From: Kiloniella majae
Lineage (GTDB): Bacteria; Pseudomonadota; Alphaproteobacteria; Kiloniellales; Kiloniellaceae
Assembly (NCBI RefSeq): GCF_002118315.1
Contig: NZ_MTSZ01000002.1
Span: 186,001 to 250,000, forward strand
Direction: 5' to 3'
Length of the DNA stretch: 64,000 bases
The position numbers and the translations under genes were made by a program. Each line of letters starts with the position of its first letter. Position 1 is the stretch's first letter. Of the stretch, positions 43,438-54,668 are shown piece by piece. Below the pieces are notes generated by a model. That model searched no databases. It was given only the letters and a program-made list of their open reading frames with translations, and was not told the origin of the DNA.

Positions 43438-45044
43438 TGTCTGTCATACGTTCTAAAATCTCTCCTCGATCAGATGAATTCAAGGCCAATGCAGCTCATA
43501 TGCAAGGGCTGGTAGATAACCTGAACAACATTCTGGCGGAAACGGCAAAAGGTGGCCCGGAAAAGGCACGTGAAAAGCACCTTTCTCGCGGAAAGATGCT
43601 CCCAAGAGAACGCGTTGAGGCTTTGCTAGATCCCGGATCTCCTTTCCTAGAGATATCTCCGATAGCTGCCCACAATATGTATGATGCCAACATTGCCGCC
43701 GCCGGCGTTATAGCAGGTATCGGCTTGGTATCCGGCGTCGAGTGCATGATTTTGGCAAACGATGCAACGGTCAAAGGCGGTACTTACTACCCAATGACGG
43801 TTAAAAAGCATCTCCGGGCACAGGAAATTGCACAGGAGAACAGGCTCCCTTGTATTTATTTGGTCGATTCAGGTGGCGCAAACCTTCCGAACCAAGACGA
43901 AGTTTTCCCTGATAGAGATCACTTTGGCCGGATATTCTATAATCAGGCCCAGATGTCTTCCATGGGCATTCCCCAAATCGCGGTGGTCATGGGGTCTTGT
44001 ACTGCTGGCGGCGCTTATGTACCGGCCATGTCTGACGAGACTATTATCGTCAAGGAACAAGGCACAATTTTCTTGGGCGGCCCTCCCCTTGTAAAAGCAG
44101 CAACGGGTGAAATTGTCTCTGCTGAAGATTTGGGTGGGGCAGATGTTCATACCCGCCTGTCCGGTGTCGCGGACCATTTAGCAGAAAATGATGCCCATGC
44201 CCTAACCATCGCCCGTCATGTGGTTGACAATTTGAATTGGCAAAAACCCAATCAACTCAATCTGTCCAAACCAGAGGAACCGCTCTATGATCCCAAGGAA
44301 ATTTATGGTGTTGTCCCCAGTGACCTAAAAACACCCTATGATGTGCGCGAAGTCATTGCCCGCATTGTTGATGGATCTCGCTTTGATGAATTCAAAGCCC
44401 GTTACGGTACCAGTATCGTCTGTGGCTTTTCGCGCATATGGGGCTATCCTGTCGGTATTGTTGCAAACAACGGTATTCTCTTTTCAGAAAGCGCCCAAAA
44501 AGCAGCACACTTTATCGAACTTTGTGCGCAACGAGGCATTCCGCTTGTTTTCCTACAAAACATTTCAGGCTTTATGATTGGTCGTAAATACGAAACAGGC
44601 GGTATCGCAAAAGATGGTGCCAAGATGGTCACCGCGGTAGCGACAGCGAATGTCCCTAAGTTCACCGTTCTGATTGGGGGAAGTTTTGGGGCTGGTAACT
44701 ACGGCATGTGCGGCAGAGCCTATCAACCTCGCTTCTTGTGGATGTGGCCGAATTCACGCATTTCGGTCATGGGCGGCGAACAGGCTGCCTCTGTTATGTC
44801 CACACTTCGCCGGGATAATATCGAAGCAAAAGGTGGTACCTGGTCAGCAGAGGAAGAAAAAGAATTCAAACAACCAATGCTGGATATGTTCGAAGAACAG
44901 AGCTCGCCTTATTACGCCTCAGCACGTCTTTGGGACGATGGCGTATTTGATCCCGCTCGAACGCGACGGGTGCTGGCCCTAGGCTTATCTGCCTCTCTTA
45001 ATGCACCAATAGAAGACACCAGGTTCGGTGTCTTCAGGATGTAA
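43437..45044 (+). CDS. liuB: LiuB, methylcrotonyl-CoA carboxylase carboxyltransferase subunit
   Basis: This is the 535-residue carboxyltransferase (beta) subunit, which moves CO2 from biotin on LiuD to 3-methylcrotonyl-CoA. Characteristic blocks are [20 protein letters not shown] near 139, [17 protein letters not shown] near 185, and [20 protein letters not shown] near 412. It is encoded immediately after liuA and before liuC. Confidence 0.96.
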   Translation: MSVIRSKISPRSDEFKANAAHMQGLVDNLNNILAETAKGGPEKAREKHLSRGKMLPRERVEALLDPGSPFLEISPIAAHNMYDANIAAAGVIAGIGLVSGVECMILANDATVKGGTYYPMTVKKHLRAQEIAQENRLPCIYLVDSGGANLPNQDEVFPDRDHFGRIFYNQAQMSSMGIPQIAVVMGSCTAGGAYVPAMSDETIIVKEQGTIFLGGPPLVKAATGEIVSAEDLGGADVHTRLSGVADHLAENDAHALTIARHVVDNLNWQKPNQLNLSKPEEPLYDPKEIYGVVPSDLKTPYDVREVIARIVDGSRFDEFKARYGTSIVCGFSRIWGYPVGIVANNGILFSESAQKAAHFIELCAQRGIPLVFLQNISGFMIGRKYETGGIAKDGAKMVTAVATANVPKFTVLIGGSFGAGNYGMCGRAYQPRFLWMWPNSRISVMGGEQAASVMSTLRRDNIEAKGGTWSAEEEKEFKQPMLDMFEEQSSPYYASARLWDDGVFDPARTRRVLALGLSASLNAPIEDTRFGVFRM

Positions 45045-45048
45045 TGAT

Positions 45049-45834
45049 ATGACTTATCAAACGCTTGAAATAGAAATTAGATCATCGAATGCATGGGTTT
45101 GGATGAACCGCCCGGAAGTTCACAATGCCCTTGATGAAGTGATGATCGCGGAATTAACCCAGGCCTTTAACGAACTGGGTAAAAATTCTGACATCCGGAC
45201 AATTGTGCTCGGCGGCAGAGGCAAAAGTTTCAGTGCGGGTGCAGACCTCGGCTGGATGAAACGCGCAGCAAGTTTTACCGAAGAAGAGAACCGGGTCGAC
45301 GCGCTCAAACTCGCCCATATGCTCAATACCATAGCTGAATGCCCTAAACCTGTTATCGCACGTGTACAGGGGGCCGCCTTTGGGGGCGGCGTTGGTCTGA
45401 CAGCAGTGGCAGACATCGCAATTGCTGGAGAATACGCCAAGTTCTGCCTGTCTGAAGTAAAACTTGGTTTGGTTCCTGCGACCATTGCACCTTATGTGGT
45501 TGCCGCGATGGGCGAAAGGCAAGCCCGACGGTACTTCCTGACTGCTGAGATATTCCGATCAGAAAAAGCAGCCGATATCGGCTTTGTTCATGAAAGCTGT
45601 CTTGATGAACAACTGGATCAGACAATAGAAGATCTTTTGTCTTCCTTAAATCTTGCTGCCCCTGATGCCCTTCATGTGGCAAAGGAACTTATTAAAACAG
45701 TTAGTCATCGACAACTCGATGATAACTTGATGAATGAGACCGCTGAGCTCATCGCTCAACAACGGTTAAAGCCTGAAGGTCGCGAAGGTCTCAGCGCCTT
45801 CTTCGAAAAACGCAAAGCTTATTGGGTCGCCTAA
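45049..45834 (+). CDS. liuC: LiuC, methylglutaconyl-CoA hydratase
   Basis: This crotonase-family enzyme hydrates 3-methylglutaconyl-CoA to HMG-CoA. ATG 45049 gives 261 residues and avoids overlap with liuB; AGGA lies about 11 bases upstream. The oxyanion-hole segments are GKSFSAGADLGWMKR near 61 and GAAFGGGVGLTAVADIAIA near 105. Its place between the two carboxylase subunits is standard for liu operons. Confidence 0.92.
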   Translation: MTYQTLEIEIRSSNAWVWMNRPEVHNALDEVMIAELTQAFNELGKNSDIRTIVLGGRGKSFSAGADLGWMKRAASFTEEENRVDALKLAHMLNTIAECPKPVIARVQGAAFGGGVGLTAVADIAIAGEYAKFCLSEVKLGLVPATIAPYVVAAMGERQARRYFLTAEIFRSEKAADIGFVHESCLDEQLDQTIEDLLSSLNLAAPDALHVAKELIKTVSHRQLDDNLMNETAELIAQQRLKPEGREGLSAFFEKRKAYWVA

Positions 45835-45860
45835 ATCGGACTTGGATCAGGAAGAATTGA

Positions 45861-47843
45861 ATGTTTAATAAAATCCTTATTGCAAACCGTGGTGAAATCG
45901 CCAGACGCATAATCAGGACCGCCCATTTAATGGGTGTGAAAACCGTTGCCGTCTATTCAGACGCCGATCGGGATGCGCCTTTTGTGCAAGAAGCCGATGA
46001 AGCCATCCATATAGGCCCACCACCTCCTGCGGAAAGCTATCTCCTCGCAGATCGAATACTCGATGTTGCTAAAGCAACAGGGGCTCAGGCGATTCACCCC
46101 GGCTACGGGTTTCTTTCTGAGAATGCCAACTTTGCAAACAACTGCGCCCAGAATGATATTGTCTTTATCGGCCCACCAGCCTCGTCAATTATCGACATGG
46201 GGGATAAATCAGCCTCTAAACGTCTAATGCGTGAAGCAGGAGTGCCCCTATCACCGGGATACGAAGAAGAAAACCAGGATACCGCTCATCTTGTGGAACA
46301 AGCCAATAAAATTGGCTATCCCGTGATGATCAAAGCCTCTGCCGGTGGTGGAGGCAAAGGCATGCGGATCGTGCAAAAAGCCGAGCAATTTGAAGAAGCG
46401 CTTGCGTCCTGTCAGCGAGAATCAAAAGCAGCTTTCGGCGATGACCGTGTTCTTATAGAGAAGTTCATCGAAAACCCTCGTCATGTAGAAATACAAGTTT
46501 TTGCTGATAACCATGGCAACACAATACATCTGTTCGAGCGTGATTGTTCCTCGCAACGTCGCCATCAAAAGGTTATCGAAGAGGCGCCTGCCCCCGGATT
46601 AAGTGATGAAACCCGCGATGCCATGCACAAAGCTGCGATCGCAGCCGCTGAGGCTGTTGGATATCGCGGCGCGGGTACCGTCGAATTCCTTCTTGCCCCA
46701 AATGGCGAATTCTATTTCATGGAAATGAATACACGCCTTCAGGTCGAACACCCTGTAACCGAGCTTATTACAGGTCTCGACCTTGTTGAATGGCAACTAC
46801 GTATCGCAGCCGGAGAGCCTCTTCCCGCACAACAAAATGAGATTTCTCTCTCTGGCCATGCTTTTGAAGCCCGGATCTATGCAGAAGATCCTGACAATGG
46901 TTTCCTACCCGCCACAGGAAAGTTGGTTCGCCTGACATTTCCTACTGCTTCCGAGCATATCCGTATTGATGCTGGCGTCGAACAAGGCGGCGTTGTCTCC
47001 CCACATTATGACCCCATGATTGCCAAGTTGATTACCTGGGATGAAACACGGGAAAAAGCACTGGACAGACTAAGTTCAGCTCTTAACGACACGCATATCG
47101 TCGGGCTTGAAACCAACGTTGCTTTCCTTAATCGACTTGCCAATGTTCCACCCTTTAAAGCTGCACAACTGGATACCGGCTTGATAGAAAGAGAACAGGA
47201 AAGTCTGTTCTCCGAGAAATCAACAGCTTCAGATCTCGCCTTAATCCTCGCATCTCTAGTAGAGCTACAAGGACATACACCAAACATTCCACAATCAGAG
47301 CCTCACTCACCTTGGGGTTCCCAAGACGGGTGGCGTTTGGGGGGCAGAGCACAAAAAAGATTACTCTTCACCGAGAACGATCAGGAACATAACGTCGTTG
47401 CAATATATCACGCAGATGGTTACAGCCTCTTGATCAACAAAAAGGAATACACCGTTTCCGGTCAGGTTAAAGATGACCACGTGACCGTTACAGTGGATGG
47501 GAAAATAACCAAGGCGTCCGTTATCTGCCACGGATTGGAACGCCACATATTCCTTGATAATCAGCACCACCAGATCCACCTTTTTGATCCTCTAATTGCC
47601 GCCGAAAATCTGGAAGAAGACACAGGTGGCCTTCGTGCACCAATGCCAGGAAAAATTATCAAGATATTTGCATCCATCAACAACAAGGTTTCAGCAGGAG
47701 ATCCCTTGATGGTGCTAGAAGCTATGAAAATGGAACACACCATTGTGGCCCCGACCAAGGGCATCGTGAAAGCTTTTCTGGGCCAGGTAAATGATCAGGT
47801 CAACGAAGGTGATGTCCTTGTTGAATTGGATAGCGAGGAATAA
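45861..47843 (+). CDS. liuD: LiuD, methylcrotonyl-CoA carboxylase biotin-carboxylase subunit
   Basis: The 660-residue alpha subunit carboxylates its own biotin with ATP and bicarbonate. Biotin carboxylase (ATP-grasp) spans about 1-450 with [13 protein letters not shown] near 9 and the glycine loop [13 protein letters not shown] near 157. A linker leads to the C-terminal biotinyl domain with Lys623 in AMKMEH. It depends on biotin, made by the operon at the left end of the window. AGGAAG precedes the ATG. Confidence 0.96.
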   Translation: MFNKILIANRGEIARRIIRTAHLMGVKTVAVYSDADRDAPFVQEADEAIHIGPPPPAESYLLADRILDVAKATGAQAIHPGYGFLSENANFANNCAQNDIVFIGPPASSIIDMGDKSASKRLMREAGVPLSPGYEEENQDTAHLVEQANKIGYPVMIKASAGGGGKGMRIVQKAEQFEEALASCQRESKAAFGDDRVLIEKFIENPRHVEIQVFADNHGNTIHLFERDCSSQRRHQKVIEEAPAPGLSDETRDAMHKAAIAAAEAVGYRGAGTVEFLLAPNGEFYFMEMNTRLQVEHPVTELITGLDLVEWQLRIAAGEPLPAQQNEISLSGHAFEARIYAEDPDNGFLPATGKLVRLTFPTASEHIRIDAGVEQGGVVSPHYDPMIAKLITWDETREKALDRLSSALNDTHIVGLETNVAFLNRLANVPPFKAAQLDTGLIEREQESLFSEKSTASDLALILASLVELQGHTPNIPQSEPHSPWGSQDGWRLGGRAQKRLLFTENDQEHNVVAIYHADGYSLLINKKEYTVSGQVKDDHVTVTVDGKITKASVICHGLERHIFLDNQHHQIHLFDPLIAAENLEEDTGGLRAPMPGKIIKIFASINNKVSAGDPLMVLEAMKMEHTIVAPTKGIVKAFLGQVNDQVNEGDVLVELDSEE

Positions 47844-47844
47844 A

Positions 47845-48750
47845 ATGCACTCTACTCCTCCCCAGAAAGTAAAGCTCGTCGAAGTCGGTCCTCGCGATGG
47901 ACTGCAGAATGAAAAAACACTTGTACCTGCCGCTGAAAAAATCGAGCTCATAAATAGATTATCAGACACAGGTTTAACTGCTATTGAAGCATCAGCTTTT
48001 GTATCGCCCAAATGGGTACCGCAGATGGCTGATGCCAATGAAGTGCTCTCTGGGATTACGCGCAAGCCCGGTCTTAGCTATCCAGTATTAACGCCAAACC
48101 TCAAGGGGTTTGAGCGGGCAGTTGAAGCAGGTGTGGAAGAAGTCGCTATATTTGGCGCTGCTTCCGAGAGCTTCTCTCAGAAAAACATCAACTGCTCTAT
48201 TCGGGAAAGTCTAGAGAGATTCCAGCCCGTTGTTCAGGCAGCCCAGGAAAAGAATATCAAAGTACGCGGATATGTATCCTGTGTATTGGGCTGTCCCTAC
48301 GAAGGTAAAATTGCGCCACAAAAAGTAGCCGAGGTTGCAAAAGCCCTTCTAGATATGGGCTGCTATGAAATCAGCCTTGGCGATACCATTGGCACCGGAA
48401 CACCCCTTGCAACTCAAGAACTGATCCGGACGGTTTCAAAGTCTGTTCCCATAGAAAACCTTGCCGGACACTTTCATGATACCTATGGGCAGGCGTTAGC
48501 GAACATTTTTGCTGCCTGGCAGTGCGGTGTTTCAGTTTTTGACACCTCTATTGCTGGCCTTGGTGGATGTCCCTATGCCCGTGGTGCGTCCGGCAACGTC
48601 GCGACTGAAGATGTCGTTTATATGTTTAATGGCATGTCCGTAGAGACCGGTATCAACATCGGTAAGCTGGTCGAAACGGCGTGGTTTATTGCCGGTAAAT
48701 TACAACGTAACCCAAATTCCAAAATATCTTTAGCGATGAGAAATGAATAA
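47845..48750 (+). CDS. liuE: LiuE, hydroxymethylglutaryl-CoA lyase
   Basis: This TIM-barrel lyase cleaves HMG-CoA to acetyl-CoA and acetoacetate. ATG 47845, two bases after the liuD stop and behind GAGGAA, gives 301 residues. Catalytic blocks are [10 protein letters not shown] near 11, metal-binding HFHDTYGQA near 207, and the active-site cysteine loop [14 protein letters not shown] near 236. No CoA-transferase for acetoacetate is seen in the window. Confidence 0.95.
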   Translation: MHSTPPQKVKLVEVGPRDGLQNEKTLVPAAEKIELINRLSDTGLTAIEASAFVSPKWVPQMADANEVLSGITRKPGLSYPVLTPNLKGFERAVEAGVEEVAIFGAASESFSQKNINCSIRESLERFQPVVQAAQEKNIKVRGYVSCVLGCPYEGKIAPQKVAEVAKALLDMGCYEISLGDTIGTGTPLATQELIRTVSKSVPIENLAGHFHDTYGQALANIFAAWQCGVSVFDTSIAGLGGCPYARGASGNVATEDVVYMFNGMSVETGINIGKLVETAWFIAGKLQRNPNSKISLAMRNE

Positions 48751-48819
48751 TCTCCCCCCCTGCCCTACATAATAAGTATTACATAATAAAATTTGATCTT
48801 TGATAAGAGGAAACAAGTT

Positions 48820-49587
48820 ATGAAATTATCTGGTCTTACAGCGCTGATCACAGGCGCAGGTTCCGGATTAGGCGAAGCTGTTGCAAGACATTTAGCCTCT
48901 CAAGGTGTGCGGTGTGGCCTCATGGACCTGAACGACGAAGGGGTAAACCGCGTTGCAGCTGACATGGATGCCCAAAACCTTGATGTTGCGGCTGTCACAG
49001 CCGATGTCACTGCCCCAGACGCCGTTAAATCAGCAATCAAAATTATAGAAGACACACTTGGCCCTATACGTATTGTTGTGAACTGTGCAGGCATTGCCCC
49101 CGGCGCAAAGCTTGTAGGCCGAGACGGAGCCCATGATCTGGATCTTTTTCGCAAGACCATCGACATCAATCTGGTTGGTGCATTCAATGTAATGCGACTG
49201 GCTGCTGAACGCATGGTGCAATACGAAGAAATTGACGGCGAACGCGGTGTTATTATCAACACGGCGTCTATTGCAGCTTGGGAAGGCCAGATTGGTCAGG
49301 CAGCATATGCCGCTTCCAAAGGTGGAGTTGCCTCTTTGACCTTGCCTCTATCAAGAGAACTCGCCCGAAGCGCAATACGCGTCATGGCAATCGCACCGGG
49401 TATCATGGAAACGCCAATGATCGCTGGTATGTCCGACAAGGTAAAAGATGCTCTGGTCGAAAAAAGCCTTCATCCGAAAAGACTAGGGCAGCCGGAAGAA
49501 TTTGCAGGTCTAGTAGCACACATTTGTAAAAATGCTTTCCTCAATGGCTCTACAATTCGCCTTGATGGTGCTGTCCGCCTTTCCTAA
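48820..49587 (+). CDS. HSD10-like 3-hydroxyacyl-CoA dehydrogenase (SDR family)
   Basis: This short-chain dehydrogenase of 255 residues resembles type II (HSD17B10-like) 3-hydroxyacyl-CoA dehydrogenase, which in isoleucine breakdown oxidises 2-methyl-3-hydroxybutyryl-CoA. It has the NAD motif TGAGSGLG (12-19), NCAGIA near 91, catalytic Ser in NTASIAAWEGQIGQ and YAASKGG with the Tyr/Lys pair. ATG 48820 behind AGAGGAAAC is chosen over an upstream frame extension. It links the liu genes to isoleucine breakdown together with the next thiolase. Confidence 0.88.
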   Translation: MKLSGLTALITGAGSGLGEAVARHLASQGVRCGLMDLNDEGVNRVAADMDAQNLDVAAVTADVTAPDAVKSAIKIIEDTLGPIRIVVNCAGIAPGAKLVGRDGAHDLDLFRKTIDINLVGAFNVMRLAAERMVQYEEIDGERGVIINTASIAAWEGQIGQAAYAASKGGVASLTLPLSRELARSAIRVMAIAPGIMETPMIAGMSDKVKDALVEKSLHPKRLGQPEEFAGLVAHICKNAFLNGSTIRLDGAVRLS

Positions 49588-49648
49588 ATCAAGAACACCA
49601 ACAACTTTAGCTGGGTAATACCCAGATCACAGTACTGGGAACAAAATC

Positions 49649-50833
49649 ATGTCTGATCCAATCGTTATCGTTTCTGCAGCTCGCACCCCGATGGGGTCCT
49701 TTCAGGGCGCCTTATCCCCGCTCTCAACCACAGATCTGGGTGCAGAGGCAATTAAAGCCGCTGTGTCCAGATCCGGTATTTCCGCTGAAGACATTCAGGA
49801 AGTAATGATGGGGTGTGTTCTTCCAGCTGGTCTGGGCCAAGCCCCGGCAAGGCAGGCTGCAATCAAAGGCGGTCTTCCCCTGTCCGCTGGCTGTACAACC
49901 ATCAATAAAGTCTGTGGGTCTGGCATGAAGACCGTTATGCTGGCACACGATGCCATTGCATCCTCTAGCGTCGATATTGTCCTTGCTGGCGGTATGGAAA
50001 GCATGACAAATGCACCTTATATACTTCCCAAAGCACGCAGCGGTATGCGGATGGGTCATGGTACTGTTCTTGACCATATGTTCATGGATGGTCTGGAAGA
50101 TGCTTATTTTGACAAAGGTGGACTGATGGGCACCTTTGCAGAAGCAACTGCAGATAAATACAAAGCTACGCGTGAAGAGCAGGATGCTTTTGCCATAGAA
50201 AGCCTTAATCGCGCCAAACAGGCAACCGAAGCTGGTTACTTCAAAGACGAAATCGAACCGCTAACCGTCAAAAATCGTAAAAGCGAAACGCTTGTTGAGA
50301 GTGACGAACAACCTTTTAAAGTTGATACCAACAAGATTCCAAATCTTCGCCCCGCATTCCGCCCTGATGGTACAGTTACAGCCGCATCTTCATCTTCTAT
50401 TTCCGATGGCGCAGCAGCCTTGATACTAATGCGTAAATCCGAGGCCAATAAAAGAGGTTTAAAACCTCTGGCGTCAATAAAAGCTCATGCCACCCATTCT
50501 CAGGAACCTTGCTGGTTTACCACAGCACCAGTTGGCGCAATTGAAAAGGTACAGGACAAAGCAGGCTGGTCTACGAATGACGTGGATCTGTATGAAATTA
50601 ACGAAGCTTTTGCCATTGTAACCCTCGCTGCGATTAAAGATCTAAATCTCGACCCCGCAAAGGTAAATGTTAACGGTGGTGCCTGTGCTTTGGGGCACCC
50701 TATTGGTGCTTCGGGAACCAGATTAATTGTTACCTTACTACATGCCCTGAAACGCACAGGTGGATCAAAAGGCATCGCAAGCCTTTGTATTGGTGGTGGT
50801 GAAGCCACTGCCTTGGCTGTTGAGCTATATTAA
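49649..50833 (+). CDS. Acetyl-CoA C-acyltransferase (thiolase)
   Basis: This is a 394-residue thiolase with nucleophile Cys89 (NKVCGSGMK), the His block GGACALGHPIGASG near 344, and the second catalytic cysteine in CIGGGEA near the C-terminus. It can cleave acetoacetyl-CoA or 2-methylacetoacetyl-CoA, the latter fitting the HSD10-like gene before it. It ends the liu operon, and a terminator follows 63 bp later. Confidence 0.92.
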   Translation: MSDPIVIVSAARTPMGSFQGALSPLSTTDLGAEAIKAAVSRSGISAEDIQEVMMGCVLPAGLGQAPARQAAIKGGLPLSAGCTTINKVCGSGMKTVMLAHDAIASSSVDIVLAGGMESMTNAPYILPKARSGMRMGHGTVLDHMFMDGLEDAYFDKGGLMGTFAEATADKYKATREEQDAFAIESLNRAKQATEAGYFKDEIEPLTVKNRKSETLVESDEQPFKVDTNKIPNLRPAFRPDGTVTAASSSSISDGAAALILMRKSEANKRGLKPLASIKAHATHSQEPCWFTTAPVGAIEKVQDKAGWSTNDVDLYEINEAFAIVTLAAIKDLNLDPAKVNVNGGACALGHPIGASGTRLIVTLLHALKRTGGSKGIASLCIGGGEATALAVELY

Positions 50834-51152
50834 GCCAGCAAAGGTTTAGTTTGCGCAGGTAAAAGAAAAAACATCTGATGCACCAGATAACAGAACCCGG
50901 TACTGATAAGGCAATTAATCAGTACCGGACTTCTTATATTTGCCAAAGTTCCAAAGCAGAATTCCAACGACTCTTAAACGCTTTACGAATAATTAAATTT
51001 TATCCACGACCATAGATAGCATCATGTCATAATTACTACCTCATGAGTTAATATGGCCCGCTGTCTAAATACACATAAATACTTTGCAGGACTTCTGTAT
51101 AAAAAACCTGCAGGTAAATGCTTCCCTCTCTCACCAAAGAATGAGGGCAAAA
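50834..51152. other. Spacer after the liu operon
   Basis: Holds the terminator at 50897-50928 and the promoter region of the histidine kinase gene. The upstream extension of the kinase frame to 51084 has no ribosome site. Nothing else is seen. Confidence 0.6.
50897..50928 (+). terminator. Terminator of the liu operon
   Basis: Arms ccggtactgat and atcagtaccgg form a perfect 11-bp stem with a 10-base loop, followed by a T-rich ACTTCTTATATT. Confidence 0.75.
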
Positions 51153-53357
51153 ATGGGTAAGGCACTTCTTAAAACCATCGCCATTATATTCGGGCTAAGC
51201 CTCTGCACTGTTTTAATTTTTACCTACATTGAGACACAAAGAAAACATCCTGTTCACATGCAACAGTTAAGTTTGATGTTGCAGGAGCTAAAAACCAATG
51301 AAACCAATATTAATGAAGAAATTTTAAAGCAACGTCTTGGCACCAGGTTAAACTACGAAGCATATGATCAAGCTGATGCAACGATCGACCAAATCCTTGT
51401 AAATTTAGAGACGAACCTTGATGACAATGAAATAAGCAGTCCTGAATTTCAAACGCTTTATAAAGCCTATAAGCGTAATCACATTAAACGAAAAAACCTT
51501 ATCAAAACTTTTAAAAATCAAAATGCCTTATACAAAGATATTGAAATCTTTTTCCCGCAGGCATTGATTACTTTTTCAGAAAATTATCGAAGTAATGAAA
51601 CAACTCAGGCCGTTCTCAAAAACCTCATCAACTTGATAGCATTAGTGAATAATGACAGGTCTTTTAATCCTGTAGAAATTAGGGTCGGTCTCTCTACGCT
51701 CGTGGATAATCTAAAAGCTTTATCAAAAAGCTCTGATAACGTTGAAAACAACGAACTCAAAACAATTATAGACTATTCAGAGCAGCTTATTTCGTTGGAT
51801 CGTGAGCTTTCAATACTCACCAGAGAACTCATAGATTCAGAAAGCTTATCTATTTTAAACATCCTGATCGAAACACAGGATAATCAGTTCAAAATTTATT
51901 ATCAGGAAGCAGAAAACAATACCCGTATCATGCTTGCGGGAACATGTATCCTTGCATTGGGTATTGCAATCGCCTTTATGGTTCTTTTCAAAACAACAAA
52001 GTCCCTTAATAAAGCCAAAGAAAACCTGGAAGCCAGAGTAAAAGAGCGCACGACAGAACTGGAAAACGCCAAACATCAAGCCGAAGCAGCAAACCTCGCC
52101 AAATCCAGATTTCTTGCATCCATGAGCCACGAAATTCGCACCCCCATGAACGGGGTTCTTGGTATGGTAAGTTCCTTGCTTGGTAGTAATTTGACCAACG
52201 AACAACACAGTAGTGTCTTCACCATTAAAGAATCTGGGGAAGCCCTCCTGTCGCTCCTCAATGACATCCTCGATTTGTCTAAAATTGAAGCGGAGAAAAT
52301 CGAACTTGAGAATATTGATTTCTCACTGAAAAGATTACTTGAAACAACCGAAGCCCTATGGGAATCAAGAGCCAGAGCCAAGAATTTGAGGTTTCAAGTT
52401 CTTAACTCTCCTAAAAATACAGACATTATCAAAGGCGACCCCGGCAGGATTAGACAAATACTGTATAACCTTATCGGAAATGCCCTCAAGTTCACCCAAA
52501 CAGGCAAGATCTCAATTATCATTGAACAGCTTGAAACCACGGATAATAAAATCAGGTTTCGGTTTGAAATTGAGGACACTGGGTCAGGCATTTCACTGGA
52601 CAAGCAAGACAACCTATTCAAAGCTTTTTCCCAAGCAGACTCTTCAACAACCCGAAGATATGGCGGCACAGGGCTCGGACTTGCAATATGTAAACAGCTT
52701 ACACATCTGATGGGTGGTGATATTGGCGTCGAGAGTGTTGACGGTATGGGCTCCACGTTCTGGTTTACCATTCTTGTCGAAAAGGGCGACGAAAAGAAAG
52801 TTCGTGCAGAAGAAGAGGCTGAACGCACCAGAGATCAGATACCTGACTATATAGGCAAAACCATCAAAATACTGGTGGCCGAAGATAACCTTATAAACCA
52901 GAAAGTTATTCAATCTCTCTTAAGACCACTGAACTGCAAACTTCATATCGTGAACAATGGTCTCGAAGCCTATATGATTGCTCAAAAGCAAGAGTTCGAT
53001 ATCGTTCTGATGGATGTCCAGATGCCCCAAATGGATGGTCCAACAGCAACTAAACGTATTCGCAGCCTTCCTCCGCCCACCTCAGACATTCCGATCATTG
53101 CTTTGACGGCCAATGCGATGAAGGGTGATCGTGAATTTTATCTCGCTTCGGGTATGGATGACTATGTCTCGAAACCAATCGATCAAAAAGCTCTTATTGG
53201 TGCAATATCCAGATGGATAAGTGCTTCGCATATCGATAAACCAAGCCCTTCGGGCTCACCGGATTTGAAAGTTGTCAAAAAACCCGACGCCCTTAGCAAA
53301 GAAGCCGAAGAGGAAATGAAAAAACTACAAAGTGATTTGGGCGATATATTACCCTAA
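51153..53357 (+). CDS. Hybrid sensor histidine kinase/response regulator
   Basis: This is a 734-residue inner-membrane hybrid kinase starting at ATG 51153 behind GAGGG. TM1 (about 6-25) and TM2 (about 260-280) bracket a helical periplasmic sensor of some 235 residues. A coiled coil leads to the HisKA domain with His326 ([13 protein letters not shown]), the HATPase ([27 protein letters not shown]), and a C-terminal receiver with phospho-acceptor Asp621 ([12 protein letters not shown]). There is no HAMP, PAS or Hpt domain. No cognate output regulator is adjacent. It ends 6 bp from a convergent gene. Confidence 0.9.
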   Translation: MGKALLKTIAIIFGLSLCTVLIFTYIETQRKHPVHMQQLSLMLQELKTNETNINEEILKQRLGTRLNYEAYDQADATIDQILVNLETNLDDNEISSPEFQTLYKAYKRNHIKRKNLIKTFKNQNALYKDIEIFFPQALITFSENYRSNETTQAVLKNLINLIALVNNDRSFNPVEIRVGLSTLVDNLKALSKSSDNVENNELKTIIDYSEQLISLDRELSILTRELIDSESLSILNILIETQDNQFKIYYQEAENNTRIMLAGTCILALGIAIAFMVLFKTTKSLNKAKENLEARVKERTTELENAKHQAEAANLAKSRFLASMSHEIRTPMNGVLGMVSSLLGSNLTNEQHSSVFTIKESGEALLSLLNDILDLSKIEAEKIELENIDFSLKRLLETTEALWESRARAKNLRFQVLNSPKNTDIIKGDPGRIRQILYNLIGNALKFTQTGKISIIIEQLETTDNKIRFRFEIEDTGSGISLDKQDNLFKAFSQADSSTTRRYGGTGLGLAICKQLTHLMGGDIGVESVDGMGSTFWFTILVEKGDEKKVRAEEEAERTRDQIPDYIGKTIKILVAEDNLINQKVIQSLLRPLNCKLHIVNNGLEAYMIAQKQEFDIVLMDVQMPQMDGPTATKRIRSLPPPTSDIPIIALTANAMKGDREFYLASGMDDYVSKPIDQKALIGAISRWISASHIDKPSPSGSPDLKVVKKPDALSKEAEEEMKKLQSDLGDILP

Positions 53358-53363
53358 GGACAT

Positions 53364-54611
53364 CTATGAACCAACTACCGGGCGAGTATCATGAATAACC
53401 TTGCCATCGTTAGGTAGTGTTCCAATTTCAACAAAGGCAACTTCCCCGCGTAAACGGCATTCTGATCGTATCGTCTCTTCCAGCCGCTCTTCCAATTCAT
53501 CCCGACTACAGTCAGCGATAATTTCGCACTGTAACGACATGTTATCGCGTCCGGCATTCTCACTTACTTCGAGACGAGCTTTGACAACTTCCTCATGCTT
53601 CTCGACAATGCGAGCGATCTGTTCGGGGTGTATAAACATGCCACGTACTTTTGTTGTTTGATCTGCACGGCCCATCCATCCTTTAATTCGGCGGTTTGTT
53701 CGACCACAAGAACTCTGCCCGGGCATAAATGCAGACAGATCACCCGTTGCAAAACGTATCAACGGATAGTTGGGATTAAAAGAAGTCACCACAATTTCTC
53801 CGACCTCACCCTCGGCTACAAGATCGCCAGTCCCGGGGCGTACGATCTCAACAATAACATCTTCGTCCAGAATCATCCCCTCAAGGCTTTCACTTTCATA
53901 AGCTATTAGCCCAACATCTGCCGTTGCATAACATTGCCTGACATGAATATCCCGATCTTGATAATACCGCCTTAGATCCGGAAATAAGGGTCCACCAGTT
54001 ACCAGAGCACGCTTAATAGAGGTTATCGGCGTTTCCAATGCATCAGCTTTTTCAAGTATGATTTTCAAAAAATCAGGCGTCCCCATATAGGTATCGGCTT
54101 GGAAACGATTTATTGCCTGAACCTGACTTTCGGTCTGTCCGACACCGCCTGGGAAAACTGCGCACTCTAATGTACGTGCCGCAAAATCAAACATGATTCC
54201 TGCTGGCGTAAAATGATACGCAAAACAATTATGCGCAACACCGCCTTTTCGCAAACCAACCGCATGTAAAGCACGTGCAACACGCCAGATATCACCGTCA
54301 ATTCCCTGTGGCTCGACAATTGGCCCCGGCGAAAGGAACAAACGCGCCATTTCGCCTGTTGATACCTGTCCCAATCCACCAAAGGGAGAACTTGAACTTT
54401 GCATCTCTATCAAATTAGATTTCCGCACCACAGGTAGCGCAGCAAGATCTGTTATAGAGGTAATTTTTGTGGGATCGATATTAGCAAGAGTTTCGCTATA
54501 AAAAGGTGCTTTTTCCTTGGCATCAGAAAGGCAACTTTGAAGTTTTTGCAACTGATCATTCTCTCGTTCGTACTGACTACGAGTTTCCTTATGATCAAAA
54601 TAATCAGTCAT
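53364..54611 (-). CDS. PaaK-like phenylacetate-CoA ligase family protein
   Basis: This AMP-forming ligase of the PaaK family (415 residues from ATG 54611; a TTG three codons upstream is less likely) should make a CoA thioester of an aryl or similar acid. Typical segments are LPVVRKSNLIEMQ near 60, the tail SCGRTNRRIKGWMGRADQ near 315, and MFIHPEQIARIV. The usual PaaK loop SSGTTG is replaced by LFLSPGPIVEPQG, which may alter ATP or substrate handling. It is the last gene of the liv-type operon. Confidence 0.8.
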   Translation of the reverse strand: MTDYFDHKETRSQYERENDQLQKLQSCLSDAKEKAPFYSETLANIDPTKITSITDLAALPVVRKSNLIEMQSSSSPFGGLGQVSTGEMARLFLSPGPIVEPQGIDGDIWRVARALHAVGLRKGGVAHNCFAYHFTPAGIMFDFAARTLECAVFPGGVGQTESQVQAINRFQADTYMGTPDFLKIILEKADALETPITSIKRALVTGGPLFPDLRRYYQDRDIHVRQCYATADVGLIAYESESLEGMILDEDVIVEIVRPGTGDLVAEGEVGEIVVTSFNPNYPLIRFATGDLSAFMPGQSSCGRTNRRIKGWMGRADQTTKVRGMFIHPEQIARIVEKHEEVVKARLEVSENAGRDNMSLQCEIIADCSRDELEERLEETIRSECRLRGEVAFVEIGTLPNDGKVIHDTRPVVGS

Positions 54612-54668
54612 AAAAAGCAATCCAATTCAAAATTCGGTTAATCAAATTAGCGAAAAAAAGTAATAATT

